NCBI RefSeq assembly: GCF_001713475.1 | Contig: NZ_CP016499.1 | Coordinates: 4,093,501-4,157,500 of the forward strand | DNA length: 64,000 nt | Direction of reading: 5' to 3' | From: Agrobacterium sp. RAC06 | GTDB taxonomy: Bacteria; Pseudomonadota; Alphaproteobacteria; Rhizobiales; Rhizobiaceae | Part shown: piece by piece, positions 9,017-19,300 of the stretch | Layout: every line of letters begins with the position of its first letter | How positions within the stretch are numbered: position 1 is the stretch's first letter | Notes under the pieces: model-generated | The model's input: the letters and a program-made list of their open reading frames with translations, nothing else | Database searches by the model: none | Told to the model about the DNA's origin: nothing | Program-made: the position numbers and the translations under genes

Positions 9017-9256
9017 ATGTCCTCTATCGCCAAACCCAAGCCATCCCGCCTGAAGGTGAGCGAACATCGCGCGCGCCTGCGGTCGCAAGGTTTGCGCCCG
9101 ATCCAGATTTGGGTGCCGGATGTACGTTCTCCGACGTTCAAGGCCGAAGCGCACCGTCAGTCACTTGCCGTTGCAACGAGCGCGGATGCACTGAGCGATC
9201 AGGCATTCATCGATGCTGCCTCCGACATCGACTTCGAAGATGGTGAAGGCGCGTGA
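9017..9256 (+). CDS. Antitoxin, MazE-like (DUF3018 type)
   Basis: A 79-residue protein with the family pattern SEHRARLRSQGLRPIQIWVPD followed by an acidic C-terminal tail (SDIDFEDGEGA) suited to binding the toxin. The N-terminal part probably binds DNA. I chose the ATG at 9017 because a GGAG lies at ideal spacing. An ATG at 9005 is the alternative. Its TGA overlaps the GTG of the toxin gene, so the two are translationally coupled. It should neutralise the downstream nuclease and repress the operon. Confidence 0.82.
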   Translation: MSSIAKPKPSRLKVSEHRARLRSQGLRPIQIWVPDVRSPTFKAEAHRQSLAVATSADALSDQAFIDAASDIDFEDGEGA

Positions 9257-9600
9257 GACGCGGCGACATATGGACGGTCTCTGGCGGCAAGGATTATGCG
9301 GGAAAACCTCGCCCCGTAGTCGTGGTGCAGGACGAGGCGTTTGACGCCACGGATTCCATCACCATCTGTGCCTTCACCACAGATGAAACAGACGCACCGC
9401 TATTTCGCCTGCCGGTGACACCGAATGAACGAAACGGGTTGCATTCGCCTTGCCGCCTAATGGTGGACAAGATCACGACAGTTCCGAAGTCCAAGATCGG
9501 AACAAAGGTCGGACGGTTGGATGACGCCGATATCCTGCGGCTCAACCAGGCTGTTCTTGTCTTTCTCGGTCTCGCAGGTTCGCCAAGAGTGAGCGCCTAG
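9253..9600 (+). CDS. Toxin, MazF/PemK family endoribonuclease
   Basis: A 115-residue protein that opens with the family motif RRGDIWTVSGGKDYAGKPRP and continues into VVVVQDEAFDATDSITICAFTTD. The later CRLMVDKITTVPKSKIGTKVG segment is the conserved second half. These toxins cut mRNA at short sequences and are held inactive by the partner antitoxin. The start codon is GTG, overlapping the antitoxin stop by four bases. The cleavage specificity cannot be read from the sequence. Confidence 0.88.
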   Translation: MRRGDIWTVSGGKDYAGKPRPVVVVQDEAFDATDSITICAFTTDETDAPLFRLPVTPNERNGLHSPCRLMVDKITTVPKSKIGTKVGRLDDADILRLNQAVLVFLGLAGSPRVSA

Positions 9601-9705
9601 CTGGCGAACGGCCCGCGTGACCGACGAGAACTGCCGGCGTTCACATTCATCTTGTACTGACGCCGAAACTACGCGGCTCTGTTCAACTCAGGCGGTTGAA
9701 CCCTC

Positions 9706-10755
9706 CTATCCCACCCATTTCACCCAGCGCCCGTGAAAATCCGCCCGGCCGATCTCGCGGGTTTCGCCTGTCGGCCAAAGCGTGAGCAGGATTGCTGCCC
9801 CTTCCGGCTTGCCGTCGGCTTCCAGTTGCAGGCGGGCCAGCGGTGCGGCATCCGTCGCGCGGCTGCCGGCGTCGGCGATCAGGTCTTCACCCTCGGCCTT
9901 CAGCGCGGGTGGCAGATATTGCCAGGCGATGGTGTGGTAGATCACATGGGCCAATCCTGGGCGCGTCGTTGCCAGACGCTTGCGCAGCCAGTCGATCGCA
10001 TCAGCCTTTTCGACCTTCAGGCCGCTTTCGGTCGCCATTTCAAGGGTTGCTGCCGTGCGGTCGAGGCGGTCCTGCTGGTCGGCCCAGATATAGGAAAAGA
10101 GCCGCAGGCGGTCGTCTTCTGAAGATGGGTCGAGCGGGTTCAGGTCGCAGCCGGCGCGTTCGGTGATCTCGATTGCGGCGTCTGGCGGCGGCGGGCCTTC
10201 CCAGTGTGGGGCGAGTTCGACGGCGGAGGCCTGGCCCCAGCGGAAGTCTCCCAGTTGGTAGCTGTAGCGATCCCATTGCAGGTTGAGGCCGGCGCTGGCG
10301 CCGACTTCCGAGAGGATCAGCGGCTTGCCGGTTAGCGCCGCAATGGTCAGGAAGCCGGGGAGCAGGGCGGAGGAGCGGCGCACCTCGTTGGTCTGCGGGG
10401 CGGATTTCAGGCGCTCCAGCATGAAGGCTTCGTCCTGGCGCAACGCAGCCTCGACGGCGGCCCAGAGGGTGTCGTTGTCGGCGTTATGGGGCGGGTAGAC
10501 GGCTGACAATGCAGGGTCCTGGCCAGATCGAACAAGCGCATGCAGCGTGCCGGCGAGCCGCAGGGCAAGCGCATCGCCGGTGCCGTCGGGATTGCCGGGC
10601 CAGCCGAGGATCATGGCGCCGACCCTCGTCTCTTCCGTCAGCCGTTCTGCCGCCAGCGTGCAGAGGCGGGCGGTGAAGGGTGAGCCAAGATCGTGACAGG
10701 CCTTGGCTTGCCGAAGGAAACTCTGGCGGATCGCTTGGCTGCGCTCGTCGGTCAT
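9706..10755 (-). CDS. DUF2332 family protein
   Basis: A 349-residue cytosolic protein. The conserved-looking LILSEVGASAGLNLQWDRY segment near residue 147 and VIYHTIAWQYLPP near residue 262 match the DUF2332 family as I know it. The first motif resembles a nucleotide- or SAM-binding loop, but no function is established. It is 20 bases downstream of the MaoC-type gene on the same strand, so the pair is probably cotranscribed. Confidence 0.78.
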   Translation of the reverse strand: MTDERSQAIRQSFLRQAKACHDLGSPFTARLCTLAAERLTEETRVGAMILGWPGNPDGTGDALALRLAGTLHALVRSGQDPALSAVYPPHNADNDTLWAAVEAALRQDEAFMLERLKSAPQTNEVRRSSALLPGFLTIAALTGKPLILSEVGASAGLNLQWDRYSYQLGDFRWGQASAVELAPHWEGPPPPDAAIEITERAGCDLNPLDPSSEDDRLRLFSYIWADQQDRLDRTAATLEMATESGLKVEKADAIDWLRKRLATTRPGLAHVIYHTIAWQYLPPALKAEGEDLIADAGSRATDAAPLARLQLEADGKPEGAAILLTLWPTGETREIGRADFHGRWVKWVG

Positions 10756-10775
10756 GGCCGCATCCGCCTCTCGTT

Positions 10776-11264
10776 TCAGACGCCTTCCGGACGGTCCTTG
10801 GGGTCGAACTGGGAAATGGTGATCCAGTCGGCTGTCAGGGCTGCCTTGCGTTCGTCCTCGATCTCGACGGTCACCTCATAGGTGTTCATCAGCATGCCCG
10901 CGCCGCGAAAGCGGGCTTCGGCGAGCTTGAAGGAGCCGCGAATGCGCTTGCCCGTCCGGACGGGCGACATAAAGCGGACTTTCTCGAAGCCATAATTGAT
11001 GCCCATGGTCTGTTCGAGGATCTTCGGCAGGCAGTTGTAGTTCATCGCTGACAAGAGCGAGAGCGTCAGGAAGCCGTGCGCTATGGTGCCGCCGAAGGGC
11101 GTTTCGGCGGCGGCGCGCACCGGGTCGGTGTGGATGAACTGGTGGTCCATGGTGGCGCCGGCAAAGGCGTCGATCATCGGCTGGTCGACGGTGATCCAGT
11201 CGGATACGCCGACCACGGTTCCAACGAGGCCCGGCACGTCCTTGAGCGAAATCTCTTGCGGCAT
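10776..11264 (-). CDS. MaoC-family (R)-hydratase
   Basis: A 162-residue single hot-dog domain protein. The hydratase motif is DHQFIHTDPVRAAAETPFGGTIAHGFLTLSL, with catalytic Asp and His in the first part. This is the pattern of (R)-specific enoyl-CoA hydratases, which add water to trans-2-enoyl-CoA. The substrate is unknown. Related proteins act in polyhydroxyalkanoate or fatty-acid metabolism. The start at 11264 matches the normal N-terminus MPQEISL. Upstream in-frame starts would add residues outside the domain. Confidence 0.85.
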   Translation of the reverse strand: MPQEISLKDVPGLVGTVVGVSDWITVDQPMIDAFAGATMDHQFIHTDPVRAAAETPFGGTIAHGFLTLSLLSAMNYNCLPKILEQTMGINYGFEKVRFMSPVRTGKRIRGSFKLAEARFRGAGMLMNTYEVTVEIEDERKAALTADWITISQFDPKDRPEGV

Positions 11265-11352
11265 GAAAAGAACCTGATCCTTCAATAATTCCCGCAGGCT
11301 ACAGCCGCTTGATGTCATGAGGAAGAGGCTAAAGTCACTGCTGGGGAAAAAC

Positions 11353-13311
11353 TCAAGTTTCGATCCAGAAATCGACACTGCGGGCCTTCACCGTCAGCTT
11401 GGCGGCACTGCGGCCCGTCTCGAGGCGGCGCCATTTGCGCTTGTCGTGTGATGGGAGCGCGAAGTCCCTTGGCTCAGATGAGCGATTGAAGAGCACGGCA
11501 ACATGGCAGTCCTTGGCCGTTTCCCGATCGATGGAGGCAAGAACCATGGCGAAGGCGCCGAGATCGGGTGTTTCCCAGTCGGAGACCGTCATGGGCAGAC
11601 CGTCAGTGTTCAGCCAAGCGACGTCATCTTCGCCGGTCAGGACACTCGTATCCATGAAGCAGGAGAAGCGCTGGCGCATGGCGGCGAGGCGGGCTGTCGT
11701 TTCGATCAACTCCCCGTCCACCTCAGACCAGGCGAGCCAGGTGAGCGCATTGTCCTGGCAATAGGCATTGTTGTTGCCGCCTTGGCTGCGGCCGAACTCG
11801 TCGCCTGCCGTCAGCATCACGGCGCCCCGGCTGGCGAAGAGCGTCGAGAGCAGGGCTTCGACATCCTGGCGGCGCTTTTTCAGGATCGCCTTGTCTGAGG
11901 TTTCGCCCTCGACGCCATTGTTCCATGAATGGTTCTCGTTGTGCCCGTCGCGGTTTTCCTCGCCATTCGCCTCGTTGTGTTTGTGCGCGTAGGAAACGAG
12001 GTCGTAGAGCGAGAAGCCGTCATGGGCTGCGATGAAGTTGACGCTGCGGGTCTGGCCGTGGCCGTCATGGGCGAAGAGATCAGACGAGCCGGCAAGCGCC
12101 GTTGCGAGATCCCCGGTCGTACCAGTATCGCCCCGCCAGTGGCGGCGGAAGGTGTCGCGGGCGCGGTCGTTCCATTCGAGAAAGGCGGGCGGGAAGCGGC
12201 CGAGTTGATAGCCGCCGAGCCCGATATCCCAGGGTTCGGCGATCAGGATGCGATCTTCCAGCACTTCGTCTTCGAGGATGGCTCGAAGCGTTGGCGCGTC
12301 GTGATGAAAACCGTCCCAATGGCGGCCCATGATCGGGGCGAGGTCGAAGCGGAAGCCGTCGATACCGGCCGAGAGAACGAAGTGGCGGAGCGTATCGACG
12401 ATCAGCTGTCGCACGAAGGGATGGTCGCAGGCCAGCGTGTTGCCGCAGCCGGTGTCGTTGACCAGCGTGCCCGGATCATCGGCCACATGGCGGAAGAGAG
12501 ACCGGTTGTCGATGCCGCGCAGCGAGAGCGTCGTGCCATGCACGTCGCTTTCACCGGTGTGGTTGAAGACAAGGTCGAGGATGACGCCAATGCCCTCGGC
12601 ATGCAGGGCGGCGACCGTGTCGCGGAGTTCCTTGACACCACCGGGTACGAGACGGGGATCGAGCGCCATCATGGCGACGGGGTTGTAGCCCCAGCTGTTG
12701 GTGAGGCCGAGAGGTGGCAGATGCCTCTCATCGATCCAGGCGGTGATCGGCATCAGCTCGACCATATCGACGCCGATGCGGCGCAGATGCGCGAGGACGG
12801 CGGGATGGGCGAGGGCCGATAGCGTGCCGCGTTGAGCTTCGGGTACGTCCGTATGCAGCATGGTCATTGCCTTGACGTTGACCTCGTAGATGAAGCCGGT
12901 GCGCTCGCCGAGCGGCATCATGGGCTTCAGCGGCTTGTGCGCCTTCAGGATGGCTTTCGGCATCAGGCCGGCGGTGTCGACGCCGAACTGACCGAGGCGT
13001 GCGTCGTAAACGAAGGGCCGGTCCAGCTCGGTGGCGTGGGGATCGATCAACAGCTTGGATGGATCGTACCAGTGCCCTTGCTCGGGGTCATAGGGGCCGT
13101 GGATGCGGAAGCCGTAGCGGGCGCCTTCCTTCAAACCCTCGACGAAGACATGATGCACATCGCTTTCGCCACGCACCATCGAGAGGCGGGCCAGTTCGGT
13201 CTCGCCCCTGATATCGAAGAGGCAGAGCTCCACGCGTTCGGCATGATGCGACCAGAGGCGGATATCGGCACCCGTCTTGCCGATGATGGCTCCGAGCATC
13301 GGCTTGGTCAT
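11353..13311 (-). CDS. glgX: Glycogen debranching enzyme
   Basis: A 652-residue GH13 enzyme of GlgX type. An N-terminal CBM48-like domain contains RYGFRIHGPYDPEQGHWYDPSKL. The catalytic barrel has DLVFNHTGE, the nucleophile Asp in GIDGFRFDLA, the acid Glu in LIAEPWD and the transition-state pair in AAHDGFSLYD. It removes alpha-1,6-linked maltotetraose stubs left by glycogen phosphorylase. In related rhizobia, as I recall, glgX directly follows pgm. Here a five-gene arsenic operon lies between them, so glgX probably needs its own promoter or read-through from arsH. Confidence 0.95.
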   Translation of the reverse strand: MTKPMLGAIIGKTGADIRLWSHHAERVELCLFDIRGETELARLSMVRGESDVHHVFVEGLKEGARYGFRIHGPYDPEQGHWYDPSKLLIDPHATELDRPFVYDARLGQFGVDTAGLMPKAILKAHKPLKPMMPLGERTGFIYEVNVKAMTMLHTDVPEAQRGTLSALAHPAVLAHLRRIGVDMVELMPITAWIDERHLPPLGLTNSWGYNPVAMMALDPRLVPGGVKELRDTVAALHAEGIGVILDLVFNHTGESDVHGTTLSLRGIDNRSLFRHVADDPGTLVNDTGCGNTLACDHPFVRQLIVDTLRHFVLSAGIDGFRFDLAPIMGRHWDGFHHDAPTLRAILEDEVLEDRILIAEPWDIGLGGYQLGRFPPAFLEWNDRARDTFRRHWRGDTGTTGDLATALAGSSDLFAHDGHGQTRSVNFIAAHDGFSLYDLVSYAHKHNEANGEENRDGHNENHSWNNGVEGETSDKAILKKRRQDVEALLSTLFASRGAVMLTAGDEFGRSQGGNNNAYCQDNALTWLAWSEVDGELIETTARLAAMRQRFSCFMDTSVLTGEDDVAWLNTDGLPMTVSDWETPDLGAFAMVLASIDRETAKDCHVAVLFNRSSEPRDFALPSHDKRKWRRLETGRSAAKLTVKARSVDFWIET

Positions 13312-13335
13312 TTGGTGCCTCGTGGTCCGGTTGAT

Positions 13336-13369
13336 TCGCTCGCCTGATGGAACAATAGCAGGCGAGCGA
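13336..13369 (-). terminator. Hairpin between arsH and glgX
   Basis: An 11-bp perfect inverted repeat (13336-13346 and 13359-13369) with a 12-base loop lies in the 80-base gap after the arsH stop codon. There is no T run after it on the minus strand, so it may be a weak or Rho-assisted terminator or an mRNA-stability element rather than a classic terminator. Confidence 0.45.
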
Positions 13370-13391
13370 TCTTCGGCCAGAGCGGTTGCGC

Positions 13392-14102
13392 TTACATGGC
13401 CTTGAGGTTCACTGCTTTCACGGCCTCTTCCTTGCGTTCGCTGTAGCGATCGGTGAGGTAGTCCGAGATGTCACGGGTCAGAAGCGTGAACTTTATCAGT
13501 TCCTCGCAGACATCGATGACGCGCTCGTAATAGGAGGAGGGCTTCATACGGCCTTCGCCGTCGAATTCCTGATATGCCTTCGCAACCGAAGACTGGTTGG
13601 GGATTGTGATCATCCGCATCCAGCGGCCGAGCAGGCGCATGGCGTTGACCGCATTGAACGACTGCGAGCCGCCGGAGACCTGCATGACGGCGAGCGTCTT
13701 GCCCTGGGTCGGGCGGACGGCGCCGACGGACAGGGGAATCCAGTCGATCTGCGCCTTCATGATGCCGGTCAGCGTGCCGTGACGCTCGGGGCTCACCCAG
13801 ACCTGGCCTTCCGACCATTCGGAGAGGTCGCGCAGTTCCTGCACCTTTGGATGGCTGACGGGTGCGTCGTCCGGCAAAGGCAGGCCGGAGGGATCGAAAA
13901 CCCTCACCTCGGCGCCGAAATGTTCGAGCAGCCGCTTGGCTTCCATCGCCAGTAGGCGGCTGAAGGAGACCTGACGCAGCGAGCCGTAGAGGATCAGAAT
14001 ACGCGGCTTGTGGGTCGAGAAGGGGCGGCGCAGCGCCTCCAGATCCGGCATGCGCAGGTGTTCGAGATCGGCGGCCGGCAGGTCAATCTTTGCATCAGAC
14101 AA
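13392..14102 (-). CDS. arsH: Arsenical resistance flavoprotein ArsH
   Basis: A protein of about 236 residues in the NADPH-dependent FMN reductase family. It has the FMN-phosphate loop [14 protein letters not shown], then [38 protein letters not shown] and [11 protein letters not shown], all typical of ArsH. The family oxidises trivalent organoarsenicals and reduces flavin or quinones. The likely start is a TTG at 14102 that overlaps the arsC stop by eight bases. An in-frame ATG at 14120 is the alternative. It is the last gene of the ars operon. Confidence 0.93.
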   Translation of the reverse strand: MSDAKIDLPAADLEHLRMPDLEALRRPFSTHKPRILILYGSLRQVSFSRLLAMEAKRLLEHFGAEVRVFDPSGLPLPDDAPVSHPKVQELRDLSEWSEGQVWVSPERHGTLTGIMKAQIDWIPLSVGAVRPTQGKTLAVMQVSGGSQSFNAVNAMRLLGRWMRMITIPNQSSVAKAYQEFDGEGRMKPSSYYERVIDVCEELIKFTLLTRDISDYLTDRYSERKEEAVKAVNLKAM

Positions 14103-14520
14103 TGCGCTTGCCCTCCGCATCGAGCACGGCCTCACCATCTTCCTTGACGAAGCCAGAGGTGAAGGCGTCTGATGGCAGAATGTCGAGCACGACTTCCGAC
14201 GGGCGGCATAAGCGCGTGCCCATGTCGGTGACGACGAGCGGGCGGTTGATCAGGATCGGGGTCGCGATCATGGCGTCGAGAAGCTGGTCGTCCGATAGGG
14301 CAGGGTCGGCAAGGCCGAGTTCCTCATAGGGCGTGCCCTTTTCGCGGATCGCCTCGCGGACCGAAAGGCCGGAATCGGCGATCATCTTCGCGAGCTGCTC
14401 CTTGCTCGGCGGGGTCTTCAGGTATTCGATGACAGCTGGCTCGATGCCGGCATGGCGGATAAGATCCAGCGTGTTGCGCGAGGTGCCGCAGGCCGGGTTG
14501 TGATAGATGGTGACGGTCAT
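14095..14520 (-). CDS. arsC: Arsenate reductase, glutaredoxin-dependent (ArsC/Spx type)
   Basis: A 141-residue thioredoxin-fold protein with the catalytic Cys11 in [10 protein letters not shown] and the anion-binding Arg-containing [16 protein letters not shown] segment. This is the plasmid R773-type ArsC, which reduces arsenate to arsenite with glutaredoxin and glutathione. The ATG overlaps the aquaporin stop by four bases. A second arsenate reductase of an unrelated family is encoded two genes upstream in the same operon. Confidence 0.93.
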   Translation of the reverse strand: MTVTIYHNPACGTSRNTLDLIRHAGIEPAVIEYLKTPPSKEQLAKMIADSGLSVREAIREKGTPYEELGLADPALSDDQLLDAMIATPILINRPLVVTDMGTRLCRPSEVVLDILPSDAFTSGFVKEDGEAVLDAEGKRIV

Positions 14521-15218
14521 GGACGTTCCGTTCCTTCGGGTATGATCGGTGGGATTTGATTGCGGCTCTCGGCGAAAAGCCAGGCGGCGATAGCGGCAGC
14601 GATCAGGGCGCCGGCAATCTGTGCGAAAATGAAACCGGTGAGGTCGATCGGGCGGATCCCGGCGAAAGTATTGGTCAGGCTGCGGGCGATGGCCACCGCC
14701 GGATTGGCGAAGGACGTCGAGGCGGTGAACCAGTAGGCGGCCGTGATGTAGAGGCCGACCAGCATCGGGATGGCGTCCGTCTTGAAGCGCAACCCGCCGA
14801 GGATGGTGAGGAGCAGGCCGAAAGTTGCCACCGCTTCTGCGCTCCATTGCGCCGATCCAGTCCGCACCGTTTCGGAGATCTGGAAGACGGGCAGGTCGAA
14901 CATCACGTGGGCGATGAGCGTGCCGGCGATGCCGCCGAGGATCTGCGCGAGCATGTAGGGCAGGATGGCGGAGGCCTCCAACTCCTTGCGAAGAGCGAAG
15001 ACCATAGTCACGACCGGGTTGAAATGGGCACCGGATATCGGCCCCAGGATCGTGATCAGCACGAAGAGGATCGCGCCGGTCGGGATCGTGTTGCCGAGCA
15101 GGGAGACGGCAACGTCATCGGAAAGCCGGTCGGCCATGATGCCGGAGCCGACGACGGTTGCGACCAGCATGGCGGTGCCAAGCGCCTCGGCTGCGAGGCG
15201 GCGGGAAAGATCGGCCAT
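14517..15218 (-). CDS. aqpS: Aquaglyceroporin of the ars operon, probable arsenite efflux channel
   Basis: A 233-residue MIP-family protein with six predicted membrane helices. The pore motifs are SGAHFNPVV (NPV at residues 67-69, where NPA is usual) and FANPAVAIAR (NPA at 172-174). In Sinorhizobium meliloti the homologous AqpS lets arsenite formed by ArsC leave the cell, and it replaces the ArsB or Acr3 pump. No arsB or acr3 gene is visible here, which fits the same design. It overlaps arsC and is five bases from the upstream phosphatase-type arsC. Confidence 0.92.
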   Translation of the reverse strand: MADLSRRLAAEALGTAMLVATVVGSGIMADRLSDDVAVSLLGNTIPTGAILFVLITILGPISGAHFNPVVTMVFALRKELEASAILPYMLAQILGGIAGTLIAHVMFDLPVFQISETVRTGSAQWSAEAVATFGLLLTILGGLRFKTDAIPMLVGLYITAAYWFTASTSFANPAVAIARSLTNTFAGIRPIDLTGFIFAQIAGALIAAAIAAWLFAESRNQIPPIIPEGTERP

Positions 15219-15223
15219 GGTCT

Positions 15224-15733
15224 TCAGCCGGCCGTCTGTGTGCTGCTGCCGATCTCGTTCAGCCGCTTCTGCAGGGACAGCTTATCGAGGCTCGCCATCG
15301 GCAGGCTGACGAAGATCGAGATGCGGTGATTGAGCATGCGATAGGCCTCGGCGAAGGCGAAATGCTTTTCGCTGTCCGTGCCTTCGGCAGCGGCCGGATC
15401 CGGCACGCCCCAATGGGCGGTCATCGGTTGGCCGGGCCAGACGGGGCAGGCTTCGGCGGCCGCGTTGTCGCAGACGGTGAAGACGAAATCGAGTTCAGGG
15501 GCGCCGGGGACTGCGAACTCGTCCCAGTTCTTCGAACGGGCGAAGCTCGTGTCGTAGTTCATGCCCTTGAGGAGCTGCAGCGTGTAGGGGTGAACTTCAC
15601 CCTTCGGCTGGGAGCCGGCGGAATAGGCCTTGAACTTGCCCTGGCCGAGCCTGTTGAGGATCGCTTCCGCGATGACCGAGCGGGCTGAATTGCCGGTGCA
15701 GAGGAAGAGCACGTTGTAGATCTTGTCGGACAT
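15224..15733 (-). CDS. Arsenate reductase, low-molecular-weight tyrosine phosphatase type
   Basis: A 169-residue protein with the phosphatase P-loop near the N-terminus: Cys12 to Arg18 in LFLCTGNSARS. A VPDPAAAEGT segment supplies the general-acid Asp loop. The Cys in TVCDNAAAEACPVW could act in thiol relay. Proteins like this in ars operons are thioredoxin- or mycothiol-type arsenate reductases; some lack the second resolving cysteine and use other thiols. It follows arsR by 10 bases. Confidence 0.9.
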   Translation of the reverse strand: MSDKIYNVLFLCTGNSARSVIAEAILNRLGQGKFKAYSAGSQPKGEVHPYTLQLLKGMNYDTSFARSKNWDEFAVPGAPELDFVFTVCDNAAAEACPVWPGQPMTAHWGVPDPAAAEGTDSEKHFAFAEAYRMLNHRISIFVSLPMASLDKLSLQKRLNEIGSSTQTAG

Positions 15734-15743
15734 GGCCGGTCTC

Positions 15744-16103
15744 TCAGTTGGGGCGGGTGACTTCGAGGGTGGGTGAACAGCAGGCGAGATCGTCGATTAG
15801 CGGCTGGCAGAGGCTGGCATTGCCGCCGCAGCAATCCTTGAGTAGGTAAAGGGCAACCGCGCGGAAGCGGTCGAGATCGGCGCGGTAGATGATCGATCGG
15901 CTCTGGCGCTCGCCCGTGACAAGGCCGGCCTGGGCGAGCGTCGCGAGATGCGCCGACATGGTGTTCTGCGGCACGCCGATCAGTCGGGCGAGTTCACCTG
16001 CGGGCACGCCGTCTGGCTCATGCGCCACCAGCAGGCGAAAGGTCTGCAGGCGCGTCGGCTGTGCCAGGGCGGCAAGCGCCGCGATCGTCGATTTTTCATC
16101 CAT
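15744..16103 (-). CDS. arsR: ArsR-family arsenite-responsive repressor
   Basis: A 119-residue winged-helix repressor with the recognition region PQNTMSAHLATLAQAGLV. Cysteines 91 and 92, 99, 108 and 109 are in the C-terminal part. This C-terminal cluster is like that of ArsR variants in which As(III) binds away from the DNA-binding helix. It should repress the five-gene ars operon through the inverted repeat that touches its start codon. A promoter placed so that transcription would begin at the ATG suggests a leaderless mRNA. Confidence 0.92.
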   Translation of the reverse strand: MDEKSTIAALAALAQPTRLQTFRLLVAHEPDGVPAGELARLIGVPQNTMSAHLATLAQAGLVTGERQSRSIIYRADLDRFRAVALYLLKDCCGGNASLCQPLIDDLACCSPTLEVTRPN

Positions 16104-16137
16104 ATATCCAGAATAGTGGATATGATGTGGGAGTCAA
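16103..16137 (-). promoter_or_regulatory. ars promoter with ArsR operator; probably leaderless
   Basis: On the minus strand, TTGACT (16137-16132) and TATTCT (16115-16110) are spaced by 16 bases. Six bases separate the -10 box from the A of the arsR ATG, so transcription should start at or next to the start codon. The inverted repeat ATATCCA-N6-TGGATAT at 16104-16123 covers the -10 box and part of the spacer, an ideal place for repression. No Shine-Dalgarno sequence fits in this space. Confidence 0.72.
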
Positions 16138-16159
16138 TCGCCGCTGTGGTCCGTCACAA

Positions 16160-16191
16160 ACAAAAACCCCGGAGCCGAAGGCGCCGGGGTT
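16160..16191 (-). terminator. Rho-independent terminator after pgm
   Basis: On the minus strand an 8-bp outer stem (16184-16191 with 16165-16172) plus an inner GCC/GGC extension is followed by TTTTTGTTTG. It lies between the pgm stop codon and the ars promoter, so the glg operon ends here and does not run into the ars genes. Confidence 0.85.
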
Positions 16192-16220
16192 CTAATGCGT
16201 GAGCGAAGGTCTCTAGGGGA

Positions 16221-17852
<1,632 letters not shown>

Positions 17853-19292
17853 TTACTGGCCTTTCGAGACGAGGCGTTGATAAAGGTCGGCATAGGTCGT
17901 GCCGCTCCTGTTCCAGGAGACGTCGGATTTCATGCCTTGCTTCTGCATTTGCGACCAGAGACGCTGGTCACTGTAGAGGCGAAGCGTGCGGCGGATGGCG
18001 CGGCGGAGGGCATCGACTGTCACCGGCGCAAACTGCACGCCGGTTGCAACACCAGCAGCCAAGGCCGCTTCATTGGCGTCGATGATGGTATCGGCGAGGC
18101 CGCCGGTGCGGGCAACAAGCGGAACACAGCCGTAGCGCAGGGCGTAGAGCTGTGTCAGCCCGCAGGGCTCGAAGCGCGAGGGCACGAGGATGATGTCGGA
18201 ACCGGCCTGCATGATATGCGACAGCGCTTCATCATATCCAAGTATCATGCTGACACGGCCGCGATGATGGGCGGCGGCGTTCTGAAGTGCGGCCTCGATG
18301 CCGCTTTCCCCGGAACCAAGGATCGCCAGCCTGCCGCCGGCATTGACGATTTCGTCGATGACGTCGGGCAGCAGGTCGAGTCCCTTCTGCCAGGTGAGGC
18401 GCGAGATGACGCAAAAGATCGGGCCATCGTCGCCATCAAATGCAAAGCGTTCGACCATGGCCGCACGGTTGCCGGCGCGCTTCTTCAGTGCTGATCCGGA
18501 ATAGTGGCTGGTGAGCAGTGGATCGCTGGCCGGGTTCCAGACGTCGGCATCGATGCCGTTGACGATGCCGTAGAGGTCAGCGGCGCGGCTGGCGATGACG
18601 CCATCAAGACCCATGCCGAATTCGGGTGTCAGGATTTCCTCGGCATAGGAAGGGCTGACCGTGGACAGCGCATGGGCGGTCAGAAGACCGCTCTTCAGAT
18701 AGCTGATCGTGCCGTAATATTCGAGCGCCTCGTGCCATGCATGTCCAGGCAGACCAAGATAGGGGAAGAGTGTGGCGCCGAACTGCCCCTGGAAGGCGAT
18801 GTTGTGGATGGTGATGAGGCTCGGCACTTCCGGCGCCTCGGCGTAACGCATGTAGACGGGAACCAGAGCACCCTGCCAGTCATGTACATGGACGAGGTCC
18901 GGTTTGAAGCTGGGCAGCACGCCCGCCGCGATCTCGGCGCCCACCTTGGAGAGGACGGCGAAGCGCTTCCAGTTGTCGGGGTAGTCCCGTCCCTGCGTAT
19001 CGAGATAGGGACCACCCGACCGCTCGTAGAGTGGCGGGCAGTCGATGATCAAAAGTTCGAGGCCCTCGTGTTTTACCTCGAGAAGTGTCGCCCGTTCATC
19101 GAGAATATCCTCGAACTCGTGGACCTTCTTGGCCTTCTTCACCGCTTTCATAACGGCCGGATAGCCGGGGATCAGCGTCTTCGTCTCGACGCCATGGGTG
19201 GCGAGCGCGATGGGAAGCGCGCCCGCAACGTCGGCGAGGCCTCCGGTCTTGATCAGCGGATAGAGTTCGGAGGCGACCGAAAGGACCTTCAT
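17853..19292 (-). CDS. glgA: Glycogen synthase
   Basis: A 479-residue GT5 enzyme with the ADP-glucose binding motif KTGGLADV near residue 15 and the C-terminal [17 protein letters not shown] retaining-glycosyltransferase motif, followed by RTGGLADT. It transfers glucose from ADP-glucose to the non-reducing end of glycogen. It sits in the operon with eight bases to glgC and three to pgm. Confidence 0.97.
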   Translation of the reverse strand: MKVLSVASELYPLIKTGGLADVAGALPIALATHGVETKTLIPGYPAVMKAVKKAKKVHEFEDILDERATLLEVKHEGLELLIIDCPPLYERSGGPYLDTQGRDYPDNWKRFAVLSKVGAEIAAGVLPSFKPDLVHVHDWQGALVPVYMRYAEAPEVPSLITIHNIAFQGQFGATLFPYLGLPGHAWHEALEYYGTISYLKSGLLTAHALSTVSPSYAEEILTPEFGMGLDGVIASRAADLYGIVNGIDADVWNPASDPLLTSHYSGSALKKRAGNRAAMVERFAFDGDDGPIFCVISRLTWQKGLDLLPDVIDEIVNAGGRLAILGSGESGIEAALQNAAAHHRGRVSMILGYDEALSHIMQAGSDIILVPSRFEPCGLTQLYALRYGCVPLVARTGGLADTIIDANEAALAAGVATGVQFAPVTVDALRRAIRRTLRLYSDQRLWSQMQKQGMKSDVSWNRSGTTYADLYQRLVSKGQ

Positions 19293-19300
19293 GGATGCGG

